In this document: in pieces, positions 48,424 to 57,766 of the stretch | Numbering within the stretch: position 1 is the stretch's first letter | Layout: each line of letters starts with the position of its first letter | Source of the DNA: Deltaproteobacteria bacterium CSP1-8 | GTDB lineage: Bacteria > Desulfobacterota > Deferrimicrobia > Deferrimicrobiales > Deferrimicrobiaceae | Assembly (NCBI GenBank): GCA_001443455.1 | Contig: LDXO01000003.1 | Span: 65,627 to 129,626, forward strand | Direction: 5' to 3' | Length of the DNA stretch: 64,000 bases | Notes under the pieces: model-generated | What the model was told of the DNA's origin: nothing | Seen by the model: only the letters and a program-made list of their open reading frames with translations | Databases searched by the model: none | Made by a program: the position numbers and the translations under genes

Positions 48424-49701
48424 ATGTGGATCCCCTGGGCCTGGGCGCTGGCGGCGTTCCTGCTTGCCGCGGGAGGGGCCGCGTTGACTGCGCTGCGTTC
48501 CTCCCTCCTCATCGTGGGCGAGGAGGGGCTGGCGGAGGACGCATCCGCGGGAAAGGAGATCGCCGCAGAGTTGCTCTCCACCGTCCGCGACCCGGAGGTC
48601 CGACATCCGTTCTCCCTCTGGGTGGCGGCGTCGGCGTTCAAGACGGTTGCGGGACTTTGCGCAGGGGTGGCGGCCGTCTCCCTCTTCGGCCACCTGCGGG
48701 GGTGGGCGGGGGTGGCCTCGGCGGCCGGATGGGTTCTTCTCTTCCTGGTCCTCCTCTTCTGCCTGGAGAACCTGTCGACGCAGGGGGCGATGACCAATCC
48801 CCGCCGGATCCTGCGGCGGGGGGGAAGGGGGTCCCTGCACGCGCTGCGGGGGGCAGCCGTGGCCGCAAGGCTTTTGGACCGCCTCGGCCGACTCCTGTTC
48901 GGGAAGGGCTATGTCCCCGAGGCCCTTCCGGACATCCGTTTCGGCTCGGAGGAAGGGATCCTCGATGTGATCGAGGAAGGGGCAGAGCACGGCACGATCG
49001 ATCCCACGGCGGAGAGGATGATCGAGGGGGTCTTGCGCTTCGGGGAGACGCTGGTAAACGAGGTGATGACTCCCTGGTCCGGGGTCGTGTGCTTGCGGAA
49101 GGGGATGGCGTACGCGGACGCGGCGGGCGTCGTCGGGAACACCGGCTTCTCGCGTTATCCCGTTCTGAGTCGGAACGGCGAAGAAATCGAGGGGATCGTC
49201 TCCTCCCGGAGCTTTTTCCGGCCGGGGGCGTCCGAACAATGGGATCCGTTCATCGAAAAGCCCGTGTACGTCCCCGAATCGATGAAGGTGTCGGATCTGC
49301 TCCGCCAGTTCCAGAGGACAAGGGTCCATCTGGCCGTCGTCATCGACGAGCACGGCAAACTTTGCGGGATCATCACGATCCACGACCTCCTCGAGGAGAT
49401 CGTCGGAAGACTGGCGGAGGGGAGGGAATCCCCCGAGGTCCCGGAGTGGGAGAAGGACGGGGCGCTGTCGGTGCCCGCCGCGACGCCGGTCCGGGTTCTC
49501 CGCGACGAGTACGGGATCGATATCCCCCTGGGGGACACCTACGAGACCGCGGGCGGCTTCGCGCTGGACTGCCTCCAGGACGTTCCGGAAGGAATGGTGA
49601 CTTTCCTTGCGCACGGGTACCGGATCACGGTAGCCGAAACCGAGCGGTTCCGGATCAAGCGGCTCCGGTTCGAGAAAGCGGGCCTTACCGGAACTCCGTG
49701 A
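48424..49701 (+). CDS. CNNM/hemolysin-C-like membrane protein with CBS pair
   Basis: 425 residues. Three or four N-terminal membrane helices form a DUF21/CNNM-like domain, then a CBS pair ('VNEVMTPWSGVVCLRK', 'GIITIHDLLEEIVG') and a C-terminal CorC_HlyC-type domain ('YGIDIPLGDTYETAGGFALDCL'). Members are implicated in magnesium or cobalt transport; 'hemolysin' is only a historic name. The N-terminal membrane part is more diverged than usual. Its end overlaps the convergent nitroreductase by 17 bases. Confidence 0.85.
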   Translation: MWIPWAWALAAFLLAAGGAALTALRSSLLIVGEEGLAEDASAGKEIAAELLSTVRDPEVRHPFSLWVAASAFKTVAGLCAGVAAVSLFGHLRGWAGVASAAGWVLLFLVLLFCLENLSTQGAMTNPRRILRRGGRGSLHALRGAAVAARLLDRLGRLLFGKGYVPEALPDIRFGSEEGILDVIEEGAEHGTIDPTAERMIEGVLRFGETLVNEVMTPWSGVVCLRKGMAYADAAGVVGNTGFSRYPVLSRNGEEIEGIVSSRSFFRPGASEQWDPFIEKPVYVPESMKVSDLLRQFQRTRVHLAVVIDEHGKLCGIITIHDLLEEIVGRLAEGRESPEVPEWEKDGALSVPAATPVRVLRDEYGIDIPLGDTYETAGGFALDCLQDVPEGMVTFLAHGYRITVAETERFRIKRLRFEKAGLTGTP

Positions 49702-50290
49702 CTTCCTCCGGCGGTTTCCTGGGCGGCTTCGGGGGGGATGAGTCCGGCTTCCCCAGGGCGACCACCGCGAGAAGTTCCTCGGGGGGCCGGAGGGAAAGGG
49801 CGGATTCGAGCTCGGGTTTGGCCACGAGGGGACCGGTCATCCAGCACGTGCCGTAGCCCAGGGAATACGCCGCCAGCAGGAACTGGGTGATGGCCGAGGC
49901 GACGCTCTGCAGGCCGGCGTTCACTTGGTAGCGCCGCACTCTGTGTCTCTCCGGGTCTTTCTCCCGTATCTGCCGGTCCGTCGCCGATTCGTACGGTTTT
50001 CCGACGACGCAGACCGCGGCGGGCGCCGCGGCGAAGAGGTTGTGGTAGTTGATCTTGCCGGGGGGGATCTCCTTCCCCGTGACCCGGGCCAGGATTTCGT
50101 CCACGATCCCCTTCATCCGGGAGAGAAGCGCGGGGTCCTCCACGACGAGGAACCGGACGTTCTGGGTGTTTCCTGCGGACGGCGCCCAGGTGGCCGCTTC
50201 GACCATCCTGAGGATCTGCTCGCGCGGGACCGGATCCTTGCGGAATTTCCGTATGCTTTGCCGCCCCTTCATTGCGTCGAAGACGTTCAT
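49685..50290 (-). CDS. Nitroreductase-family flavoprotein
   Basis: 201 residues. The family opening 'MKGRQSIRKFRKDPVPREQIL' gives FMN-phosphate contacts (RxSxRxF), followed by 'AATWAPSAGNTQNVRF' and the dimer region. It reduces nitro compounds, quinones or other electron acceptors with NAD(P)H. It runs on the minus strand alone, in the gap between two plus-strand genes. Confidence 0.88.
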   Translation of the reverse strand: MNVFDAMKGRQSIRKFRKDPVPREQILRMVEAATWAPSAGNTQNVRFLVVEDPALLSRMKGIVDEILARVTGKEIPPGKINYHNLFAAAPAAVCVVGKPYESATDRQIREKDPERHRVRRYQVNAGLQSVASAITQFLLAAYSLGYGTCWMTGPLVAKPELESALSLRPPEELLAVVALGKPDSSPPKPPRKPPEEVTEFR

Positions 50291-50362
50291 CCTGAAGTTC
50301 CTCCTCGCCCTTTGTTTTCGAAACCGGACACGGGATCCCGAACGACCGACGGGTCACCCGGG

Positions 50363-51283
50363 TCAGGGAATGACCAGCAGCAGTTCGGTCCCCCTGTCCC
50401 GGCTCCCTGCGTTGGCCAGCACCCGCCCCGGCGGCAACGAGTGCCCTTTCGTCAGGGCGGCGCGGATTTCATTGGCCTGCGCCTTCCCCGCTGCCGTGAT
50501 GATGACCGCGGCCGCGGGGAATTCCGACGCCGTCTTCCCCATCTCCCTGATCACTTTCTTCCCCGCATCCGTCAGGACCAACTTCCCCTTCCGGAAGAGA
50601 ACCTGGTCGGGGACCAGGACGCGCATGGAGGGGCCCACCGGCGCCACCGCAATGCGGGAGGAGATGCCGGCGAACGTCGTCGCGAGTTCCGCGAACCGAA
50701 CGTCCCGTCGTCTTGCTTCCTGGTGCCTCTCTTCCTCCATGCGCTCGACGCGGCCAAGCAGGATGTCCCGTTCCCGCCTAAGGGTTTCCATCTCGGGGGT
50801 TTCCGCGGCCTGTTGGTCCGGATCGGCACCGGTCTTCTCCCGGGCGACGGCCTCCTTCCGGAGTGTTTCCCGTTCCGCATCGCACGCCTGCGCCATTGCG
50901 CTCAGTTCCTGCATCCGCTTGCCGATCGCCTTCTCCTTTTCCAGCAGTTCCGAGATCATCTCTTCCCGGGTGATTCGCGTCCCCTCGTATTTCCTGGTAG
51001 CCGAGGCGAACTCCTCCTTGACCTTGCGGAGCTCTTCTCCCTGCTCCTGGATCCGCAAGGAGAGGATCGCATTCGCCTCTTTCCCGTCGGAGATCTGCTT
51101 CTGGGCCGCGAGAACTCTCGCCTCGAGGGTACTCTTCTCCTTGTTGGCGGAGGCAAGAGCCTCCCGAATCGAGTCGGCCTCCCTATTCTTCGCTTCGTAG
51201 GTGGAGGTGGTGACCAGGCAGCCCCCCGTTCCCAGCGTGAGTGCCAGGATGGGGACGACCTTCCGGAATCCCTTTGTTCGCAA
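50363..51283 (-). CDS. Coiled-coil lipoprotein with OmpA-like C-terminal half
   Basis: 306 residues from the TTG at 51283, which has GGGGGAA upstream and gives a tidy signal (MRTKGFRKVVPILALTLGTGGC) ending in a lipobox. Residues 25-190 are long heptad-like coiled coil, rich in Glu/Lys/Arg. The last 100 residues ('VLFRKGKLVLTDAGKKVIREMGKTASEFPAAAVIITA') have the OmpA/MotB peptidoglycan-binding look. It is probably an envelope spacer or tether. The ATG at 51319 is an alternative, but it would share bases with the opposite gene's ATG. Confidence 0.75.
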   Translation of the reverse strand: MRTKGFRKVVPILALTLGTGGCLVTTSTYEAKNREADSIREALASANKEKSTLEARVLAAQKQISDGKEANAILSLRIQEQGEELRKVKEEFASATRKYEGTRITREEMISELLEKEKAIGKRMQELSAMAQACDAERETLRKEAVAREKTGADPDQQAAETPEMETLRRERDILLGRVERMEEERHQEARRRDVRFAELATTFAGISSRIAVAPVGPSMRVLVPDQVLFRKGKLVLTDAGKKVIREMGKTASEFPAAAVIITAAGKAQANEIRAALTKGHSLPPGRVLANAGSRDRGTELLLVIP

Positions 51284-51413
51284 CCGTTTCCCCCGGGAAT
51301 TGTCGTTACCGTGAGGCATGAAACATTTTACTTTCCCACCCCTTTTTTATAAAGTTCTAAATAAACCGGTCTCCCCGAAAGCCCCGGGACGGGTTGCGGA
51401 AAGGCGGGCCAAC

Positions 51414-53084
51414 GTGCGTGGTTCCCAAACCGAACTTCTCGACACCTTCCTCAAGCTTGGCTACCTGTCACTCGAAGCTCTTGCGAATCTGAGGGCGAGT
51501 GGTTCCCGTCCGGGAGTCCCGGCGGTCGAGGCGGCGCTCCTTTCCGGGATTCTCCACCCCGACGCGAAGGGATGGATCCTGGCGGAGACGCTGGGGATCC
51601 CGTTTCTCGAGGTCGATCCGGGAACCGTCCCGCTCTCGCTCTCCGAGGTCCTTCCCGAGGCGGTCGCACGCGAAAATATGGTGGCGCCCGTGTCCCGGGA
51701 GGAGGGAAGGCTCACCCTCGCGGTCGCCGACCCGTTCCGACACGGGGCGTTCTCCCTGATCGAGGAGATGACGGGACTGCGCGTGAGGCTTGTCGTCTGC
51801 CCGGTTCGCAAGATCGGGCGCATTCTCGAACGCTTCTACCCCGAGGCCCTTCCCCTTTCCTCCGGGGATATCGTAGGCGGCGCGATCGGGCGGGAGGAGG
51901 CGGAGGAGTGGCTTGTTCAGGGCCGGGGGCGGCGCCTGGCGGAGAACATCCTTCTCCATGCCGTGAAGGCGGGGATTTCCACCGTCCGGGTATCCTCGTT
52001 TGGCCGGAGCGTGACAGTCTCCGGAGACTCGGGAGGAGAAAAATCGCTCCTGCTCTCCTTCCCGCTCCGCTACCGGGGGTCGCTCGTCGGCTCCTTCGCG
52101 GAGCTTGCGGGGCTTTCCACGGGCCCGGAATCCGTGGTGGAGGCCACCTTCCAGCTGGAGACCGCGGCCGGAGTCCATGCGTTCCGGATCAGCATTCTTC
52201 GGGGGATCTCCGGGGTCGAGGCGATCGTGAAGGTTCTCCCGGACCTGCGGTCGGCCATCGCGCTGGACTCGATCGGGTTCAACCCGGAACAGAGGGAAGT
52301 CCTGCGACGCGTCCTGTCGGTGCGGGACGGCATCTACCTGGTCTCCTCCCCCGGGGGCGAGGGCGTGGCGACGACGATCTTCGCGATGCTCAGGGAAACG
52401 TACCGGGGGGGCAGCCGCGTCGTCACCGTCGAGGAGACCCACCGGTTCCGGAACGACGGGTACGTCCAGCTGGAGCGCCAGGAGGTCGAGAGGCGATTCG
52501 AGGGGAGATGGGCGCGGCTCGCCGAGACGCTCGAGCCCGACGCGCTGATGATCGAGCGGGTTTCCGACCCGCAGGAGCTTCTCGATCTCGTCCACATCGC
52601 CCGGCGAGGCGTACCCGTATTCTGCGGAATCCAGGGGATCAATCTCCGCCGGACGCTCCGGACCCTGTTCTCCCTGGAAGTCGATCCGTTCATCCTCGTG
52701 CGCGTCGTGCGACTCGTCATGCACCAGCGGCTCGTCGATCTCCTTTGCCCCGATTGCCGCCGGGCGGTTCCGGCCGTGCCGTCCTTGCGGCTCGCGGGCG
52801 AACGCCACCGGGGAAGGCTCGAAACCATCATCCGGGAGGTGTCCTTCTACGTTCATGACGGGTGTCCCAGCTGCCAGGGGACCGGGTATTCCGGGAAAAT
52901 GGCCCTGTTCGATCTGCTTCCGTTCGCCCCCGGCGTCCAGAACCAGATTCTTTCCGACGCGCCCCTCGAGGAGAGACTTTCGCGCATCATCGAGGAGAAT
53001 CTCCAATCCGCTTTTCCCTCGGTGGAAGATCTGTTGCGGCGGGGAATGGTCACGTTCGACGACGTTCTGCCGTTTTTTCGATAG
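51414..53084 (+). CDS. Degenerate PilB/GspE-type secretion ATPase (pseudo-ATPase)
   Basis: 556 residues. An N-terminal MshEN-like domain ('FLKLGYLSLEALANLRASG'; 'VAPVSREEGRLTLAVADPF') precedes a C-terminal domain that aligns along its length with PilB/GspE and keeps the CxxC...CxxC zinc loop ('LLCPDCRRA', 'GCPSCQGTGYSGKMALFDLL'). Walker A reads SPGGEGVATT: the catalytic lysine is valine (Val318) and the next Thr is Ala. Walker B reads MIERVSD where GEIRD is normal. It should bind no ATP, or hydrolyse none. The GTG at 51414 has GGAAAGG; an upstream ATG (51318) adds 32 residues that do not look conserved. No pilus genes are near. Confidence 0.8.
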   Translation: MRGSQTELLDTFLKLGYLSLEALANLRASGSRPGVPAVEAALLSGILHPDAKGWILAETLGIPFLEVDPGTVPLSLSEVLPEAVARENMVAPVSREEGRLTLAVADPFRHGAFSLIEEMTGLRVRLVVCPVRKIGRILERFYPEALPLSSGDIVGGAIGREEAEEWLVQGRGRRLAENILLHAVKAGISTVRVSSFGRSVTVSGDSGGEKSLLLSFPLRYRGSLVGSFAELAGLSTGPESVVEATFQLETAAGVHAFRISILRGISGVEAIVKVLPDLRSAIALDSIGFNPEQREVLRRVLSVRDGIYLVSSPGGEGVATTIFAMLRETYRGGSRVVTVEETHRFRNDGYVQLERQEVERRFEGRWARLAETLEPDALMIERVSDPQELLDLVHIARRGVPVFCGIQGINLRRTLRTLFSLEVDPFILVRVVRLVMHQRLVDLLCPDCRRAVPAVPSLRLAGERHRGRLETIIREVSFYVHDGCPSCQGTGYSGKMALFDLLPFAPGVQNQILSDAPLEERLSRIIEENLQSAFPSVEDLLRRGMVTFDDVLPFFR

Positions 53085-53154
53085 GAAGCCGGGATCCCCC
53101 GAGGAATCCGGGGGACCATAAGGATTACACCTTGCCGGACATTGCGGAGGGGAT

Positions 53155-54948
53155 ATGAAAGAGAAAACGATGAACCGGATGTTCCTGAACCGGATCGAGC
53201 AGGGGGGCGATTCCGTCCGGTATCTTGTCCCCCGCGACGGGAAGTGGGATCCGATGACGTACCGGGAGGTCGGAACCGCCGTCCGGGAGATGGCGAACGG
53301 GCTGATGGCGCAAGGTCTCTCCCGGGGCGACAAGGTGGCGATACTCTCCGCCACGCGCGTGGAGTGGTGCCTGGCCGACATCGCCATTATCCTCGGAGGG
53401 TTCGTCCCGGTTCCGATCTATCCCTCCAATCTCCCCGACCAGGTCGAGTACATCCTCTCGCATTCGCAGGCCCGCGCGGTCTTCGTCGAGAACGAGATGC
53501 AGTGGAACAAAATCGCCGGTGTCCGCAAGAATCTCCCCGCCCTGTCCGTGGCGATCCTGTACGCCGGGATCCCCGGGAAACAGGAGGGGGTGATCGACCT
53601 TCCGGGCCTTCGCGCGAGGGGGATCGAATTCGCATCGGCCAATCCGCACGCGCTTGCCCGACGCACGGAGGAGATCACCCCCGGGGACGACCTGACGCTC
53701 ATCTACACCTCGGGGACCACCGGTCCGCCGAAGGGGGTGGTGACCCGGCACAGCAACTACGTCTTCATCGTCACCTCCGCCCTCGAGGCCGTCACGGTCC
53801 GGAGGAACGAGCTGTTTCTCCAGTTCCTCCCCCTGGCGCATTCGCTCGGGAGGCTCGAGCATTTCCTCACCTTCGACGCCATGGCGGTTTCCGCGTTCGC
53901 GCGGGACATCCAGACGGTCGGGGAGGATCTGGCGCTCGTCCGGCCCGAGATCATGGTGAGCGTCCCCCGGCTGTACGAGAAGTTCTATGCCCGCGTCCTC
54001 GCCAAGGTGGAGGAGGACGGAGGGCTGAAACAGGCGATATTCGAATGGGCGCTCGGCGTGGGACGCGAGGTGTCCCGACGCCGCCAGCGGAAGGAACCGG
54101 TCGAGGGACTCCTCGCCCTCAAGCTTTCCGTTGCGGAAAGACTCGTCTTCAGGAAGATCCGGGAGCGGATGGGCGGCAGGTTCCGGTTCGCCATCTCCGG
54201 GGGGGCGCCGCTCTCCCCGGCGATCGCCGAATTCCTGCACGCCCTCGGTGTCCTGATCCTCGAGGGATACGGGCTCACGGAGGACTCGACCGTCACGGCG
54301 GTCAACCGGTACGAGAACTACAAGTTCGGCACGGTGGGGAAGGCGCTTCCGGGGACCGAGATCCGGATCGCCCCCGACGGGGAGATCCTCGTGCGCGGGC
54401 CCCACGTGTTCAAGGAGTACTTCCGCGACCCGGAGGCGACGCGGGAGGCGGTCGACGCGGAAGGGTGGTTGCACACCGGCGACATCGGGGAGCTGGACTC
54501 CGAGGGATTCCTCCGGATCACGGACCGGAAAAAGGACATCATCGTGACGTCGGGCGGGAAGAACGTCGCTCCCCAGAATATTGAGAACTTGCTGAAAAAC
54601 GACAAGTTCGTCAGCCAGGCCTTCGTATACGGCGACCGGCGAAAGTACCTGACCGCCCTCATCACCCTTTCGGCGGAGGAAGTCGGGAAGTGGGCGGAGC
54701 AGAACGGCATCCCGGAAACGGACCTGGTTCACCTTGCGAAAAACCCCCGGGTGGAGGCGATGATGCGCGGGCGCGTCGACGAGATCAACCGCAAGCTGGC
54801 CTCGTTCGAGCAGGTGAAGAAGTACGTCCTGCTCGGCGCCGACTTCACCCAGGAAACGGGGGAGCTCACCCCCACGCTCAAGGTGAAGCGCAAGGTGGTC
54901 ATCCAGAAGTACGGGAGCCTGCTTGATGCCCTGTACGAGAAAGATTGA
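53155..54948 (+). CDS. Long-chain acyl-CoA ligase (AMP-forming)
   Basis: 597 residues. The adenylation fold is clear: P-loop 'TLIYTSGTTGPPKGVV', the 'GAPLSPAIAEFLHALGVLILEGYGLTE' motif, hinge 'WLHTGDIGELDSEGFLRITDRKKDIIV' and an early 'EWCLADIAIILGG'. It activates fatty acids to acyl-CoA, with AMP release, and resembles FadD15-type ligases. The following gene starts inside its stop, so they act or are regulated together. Confidence 0.92.
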   Translation: MKEKTMNRMFLNRIEQGGDSVRYLVPRDGKWDPMTYREVGTAVREMANGLMAQGLSRGDKVAILSATRVEWCLADIAIILGGFVPVPIYPSNLPDQVEYILSHSQARAVFVENEMQWNKIAGVRKNLPALSVAILYAGIPGKQEGVIDLPGLRARGIEFASANPHALARRTEEITPGDDLTLIYTSGTTGPPKGVVTRHSNYVFIVTSALEAVTVRRNELFLQFLPLAHSLGRLEHFLTFDAMAVSAFARDIQTVGEDLALVRPEIMVSVPRLYEKFYARVLAKVEEDGGLKQAIFEWALGVGREVSRRRQRKEPVEGLLALKLSVAERLVFRKIRERMGGRFRFAISGGAPLSPAIAEFLHALGVLILEGYGLTEDSTVTAVNRYENYKFGTVGKALPGTEIRIAPDGEILVRGPHVFKEYFRDPEATREAVDAEGWLHTGDIGELDSEGFLRITDRKKDIIVTSGGKNVAPQNIENLLKNDKFVSQAFVYGDRRKYLTALITLSAEEVGKWAEQNGIPETDLVHLAKNPRVEAMMRGRVDEINRKLASFEQVKKYVLLGADFTQETGELTPTLKVKRKVVIQKYGSLLDALYEKD

Positions 54949-55742
54949 CGGTTTCGTTGCCTCTCTCGGTCTACGAAATCAACAGCATGCCGGAAAAGGA
55001 ACGCGAACGGTTCCTCTCCATCCTTCTCCCGCGCCGACTCCTGGAGATGTTCTCGATCGATCCGGAGACGTTCCGGAACGACAGGGGGGTGCGATGCGTC
55101 AGGTTCGTATGCCCCGAGAAGATGCCGTTTCTCCAGGTGGACCTGCGGCGAGATCCGGGGGACCGGGATGCGGTGTATTTCCTCGACCTTTCCAACTCGC
55201 CGTTCGGACAGATGGAGATCTCCTTCGTCATCGTGAACGACCCCGGCAGCGAGAGGTTCGACATCGACGTGGACGAACACGGGCAGGACACCTACTTCGG
55301 GACGGCCCGCCGGAACGTCCCGGAGGAGATCCGTGCGATGAAGGCGGGGTTGGCCCCCGGGCAGGTCCGGCGGGGGCTGAAGGCGATGAAGGAGCTCGTC
55401 GCCTGCTGGGACGAGTTCTTCGGCCGCGTCGGTCACAACTTCTATTTTCTGGAGCCCCTGACCTACAACAGCGCGGTCCTCTACGAAAGGAACGGCTTCC
55501 AGTACCTGAGCGGGAGTGAGATGATGAGGAAGATCGACCGGGAGTTCCGACCGGGCGGCGCTCTTTTCGCCCGGCTCGACGGAAGCACTCCGTTCCGGAT
55601 GCCCGGGCAGGAGAAGACGGTGAGGGGAAGAAGCTGGGCGATTCACGATGGGATCCTGGACACGCCGTGGGAGGGCCCGAAGATGTACAAGACGATCGGT
55701 GTCCACGCCGGGACGAGCACCTTCACGGGGGAGGGGTATTGA
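54945..55742 (+). CDS. Conserved protein of unknown function, possibly GNAT-like
   Basis: 265 residues, not recognised. The segment 'YNSAVLYERNGFQYLSG' resembles the acetyl-CoA site of GNAT acetyltransferases (N..A..LYE.NGF), and 'MEISFVIVNDPGSERFDIDVDEHGQ' looks like the central beta strands. The start TTG sits in the stop of the ligase (TTGA) and the end overlaps the LysM gene by one base. An acetyltransferase next to an AMP-forming ligase would fit lysine-acetylation control as in AcuA/Pat systems. This is speculation. Confidence 0.5.
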   Translation: MTVSLPLSVYEINSMPEKERERFLSILLPRRLLEMFSIDPETFRNDRGVRCVRFVCPEKMPFLQVDLRRDPGDRDAVYFLDLSNSPFGQMEISFVIVNDPGSERFDIDVDEHGQDTYFGTARRNVPEEIRAMKAGLAPGQVRRGLKAMKELVACWDEFFGRVGHNFYFLEPLTYNSAVLYERNGFQYLSGSEMMRKIDREFRPGGALFARLDGSTPFRMPGQEKTVRGRSWAIHDGILDTPWEGPKMYKTIGVHAGTSTFTGEGY

Positions 55743-57748
55743 TGATCCGGTTCGCGGCGGTGATCCTGGCGGTTCTCCTTCTGGCTTCCGGTTCCCGGGG
55801 GGAAGAGGGGGAACCCCCCAGGATCTTCCTCGAGAAGAAAATCTTCGAGGAGACCTCGACGGGGCGGAAAAACTTCTACGAGGTGCACACGGTATCGAAA
55901 GGGGAGAGTCTCTGGAGGATCCTGAGCGGGAAGTCCCCACTCTTTCCGGCGGACTACCCCTCGATGCTCCGGGAGTTCCGGCGGGCCAACCCGGACGTGA
56001 AGGACCCGGGGAGGCTCGCTCCCGGCCAGAAGATTCTTGTCCCGGCCGGCATCGGCATGAAGACCGCCCGCCTGATTCGCACCGGGAAAACGGTCGCCTA
56101 CCGGGTCCGGAAGGGAGATTCCCTCACGGGGATCCTGACGACCAAGGGAGTCCGGAGGAAGGATCTGTCGGGCTACCTGGACGCCGTGAAGGAGGTGAAC
56201 GATTCCATTCGCGACGTGGACGCGATCATCGCCGGAACGACCGTCCTGGTTCCTACCGAGGAGTATTTCGGGAAGAAGCCCGAGATCGTCGCCGGACAAC
56301 CGTCGGAAGCCCAAACCCCCGTGATCGCCCCCGCCCCGTCCGCTGCCCGGAAATCGCCTGCGCCTGAGCCGTCCGCGGTTGCGCTGGCGCGGGACGTCGC
56401 CCCGCCGTCCGGCGGAGAGGCACCGCCGAAGGCGAAACCGGATTCCCGGGTGGTGGCTCCCGCTCCTCCCCCCGACAAGGTGCTGCCTGCGCCGTCCGCG
56501 GTTGCACTGACGCGCGATGCAATCCCGGAGCCGGGCGTGGAGCCGCTGTCGGCCGCGAAACCGGAGACCCGGGTGGAGGTTCCCGCGCCTCCCGCGCCGG
56601 AATCGTTCGCCGTACTTTCCGGGCAGAAGGCGAAGGAGCCGGCATCCTCTGCGCTCCCCCAGCCGAAGCCTCCCTACCGCGGCCTTCTGTCGGACCTGGC
56701 GGGAGGGCTGGGGGAAAAGTGGGTCGACCGCGGGACGCTCTACCTTCCTGTCCCGGCTGGGGGAGAGGTCGTGCTCAATCTCGAGGAGTACCCCGTCGTC
56801 CGGTTCTCCGGGGGAATCCACGCGCTGATCGATTTCCGGGGCGCCCTGCCGGATGAGGTCCGCCGCCTGATTACGGAGACGTGGAAGAACTACCGCGTGG
56901 TCCCCATGGACGGGGCTTCCGGCGCGGAAGACATGATCGGCCGCCTGCTCGACGCCTCCGGATACCACTCCGCCAAAGAGGGGATCACCCACCCGCCTGT
57001 CATCGGGGAGGCGGTGTCGGTTACCTTACCTGCCCGGTGGGTGGTCCTCCGGACGAGCCAGAGCCTGCTCAGCGGCGAAATCATCCTGGTCAAGAAGGTT
57101 CCGGAGAAGCCCGACCGCGAGCTCTCGGCGGTTCTTCGATACGCGGAACGGGTCGGGATACGGGTGCTGCCGTTTTCGTACGATCCTTCCGCGAACGAAG
57201 GGTTTCTCGTCGGGCTCGACCCGGCAAAGAAGGCGGCGGAAGAGACCCCCGGGAAGGCCCTTCCGCAGGGGGGTCTCGAGGCCCTGGATTTCTCCCTCGA
57301 CCTGCTGGGCATTCCGAAATCGGAAGACAAACGGATCCGCATCGGCGGGGGAGCGGAATCCTTCCTCCTGACCGTCCAGCTGGAGAGGTTCTTCGAGGCG
57401 GGAGGCAAGCGGTTCGCGGTGGACACCGGGAAAATGTCCCCCGCCCTCCGGGCGATCATCCAGAACTCGGGGTACAGCGTCTTCGCAGTGGGCAAGAACG
57501 AGCCCGGCAGGTCGATCCTCCAAAGAGTCCTCGCGGCCGCCAAGATTCCCGTCGAGGAGAGGAAAACCTGCCTTCTTGCCGGGGGAAAGGAAAGGGGCTT
57601 CGAGGTGGTGGCGACGGGGACGTTTTTCACCTCCCGCGAATGGCTCGCGAGAAGGAAGGTCCGCGAGGCGGTCCTCGTCGGGGGGAAAGTGCACTCCGCC
57701 ACGAGGGACCTGATGCGAGAAATCGATGTGGAAATCCTGGAATGGTAG
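55742..57748 (+). CDS. Exported LysM-domain protein
   Basis: 668 residues from the ATG at 55742, inside the stop of the preceding gene. A signal peptide (FAAVILAVLLLASG) precedes two LysM domains (about residues 46-104 'HTVSKGESLWRIL' and 118-176 'YRVRKGDSLTGIL') that bind peptidoglycan. Next comes a Pro/Ala-rich linker with two 41-residue repeats, and then a large C-terminal domain of 340 residues (alpha/beta, unrecognised). The layout suits a wall-bound protein whose C-terminal domain acts in the periplasm. Confidence 0.75.
   Translation: MIRFAAVILAVLLLASGSRGEEGEPPRIFLEKKIFEETSTGRKNFYEVHTVSKGESLWRILSGKSPLFPADYPSMLREFRRANPDVKDPGRLAPGQKILVPAGIGMKTARLIRTGKTVAYRVRKGDSLTGILTTKGVRRKDLSGYLDAVKEVNDSIRDVDAIIAGTTVLVPTEEYFGKKPEIVAGQPSEAQTPVIAPAPSAARKSPAPEPSAVALARDVAPPSGGEAPPKAKPDSRVVAPAPPPDKVLPAPSAVALTRDAIPEPGVEPLSAAKPETRVEVPAPPAPESFAVLSGQKAKEPASSALPQPKPPYRGLLSDLAGGLGEKWVDRGTLYLPVPAGGEVVLNLEEYPVVRFSGGIHALIDFRGALPDEVRRLITETWKNYRVVPMDGASGAEDMIGRLLDASGYHSAKEGITHPPVIGEAVSVTLPARWVVLRTSQSLLSGEIILVKKVPEKPDRELSAVLRYAERVGIRVLPFSYDPSANEGFLVGLDPAKKAAEETPGKALPQGGLEALDFSLDLLGIPKSEDKRIRIGGGAESFLLTVQLERFFEAGGKRFAVDTGKMSPALRAIIQNSGYSVFAVGKNEPGRSILQRVLAAAKIPVEERKTCLLAGGKERGFEVVATGTFFTSREWLARRKVREAVLVGGKVHSATRDLMREIDVEILEW
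56368..56613 (+). repeat. Two 123-base tandem repeats in the LysM gene linker
   Basis: A unit of 123 bases (41 codons), starting at 56368 and again at 56491, encodes similar Pro/Ala-rich segments (PSAVALARDVAPP and PSAVALTRDAIPE). The copies have diverged, mostly in third positions. Confidence 0.65.
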
Positions 57749-57766
57749 CCGTACGATAGAGGTCGG

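Noticed and set aside
48424-49701. True hemolysin
   Set aside because: The domain order (membrane part, CBS pair, CorC_HlyC) is that of CNNM/CorC-type proteins. The hemolysin label is historic.
51414-53084. Functional type IV pilus or type II secretion motor
   Set aside because: Walker A lysine and Walker B glutamate are both lost and no pilin, PilC/GspF or PilM-Q genes are nearby.
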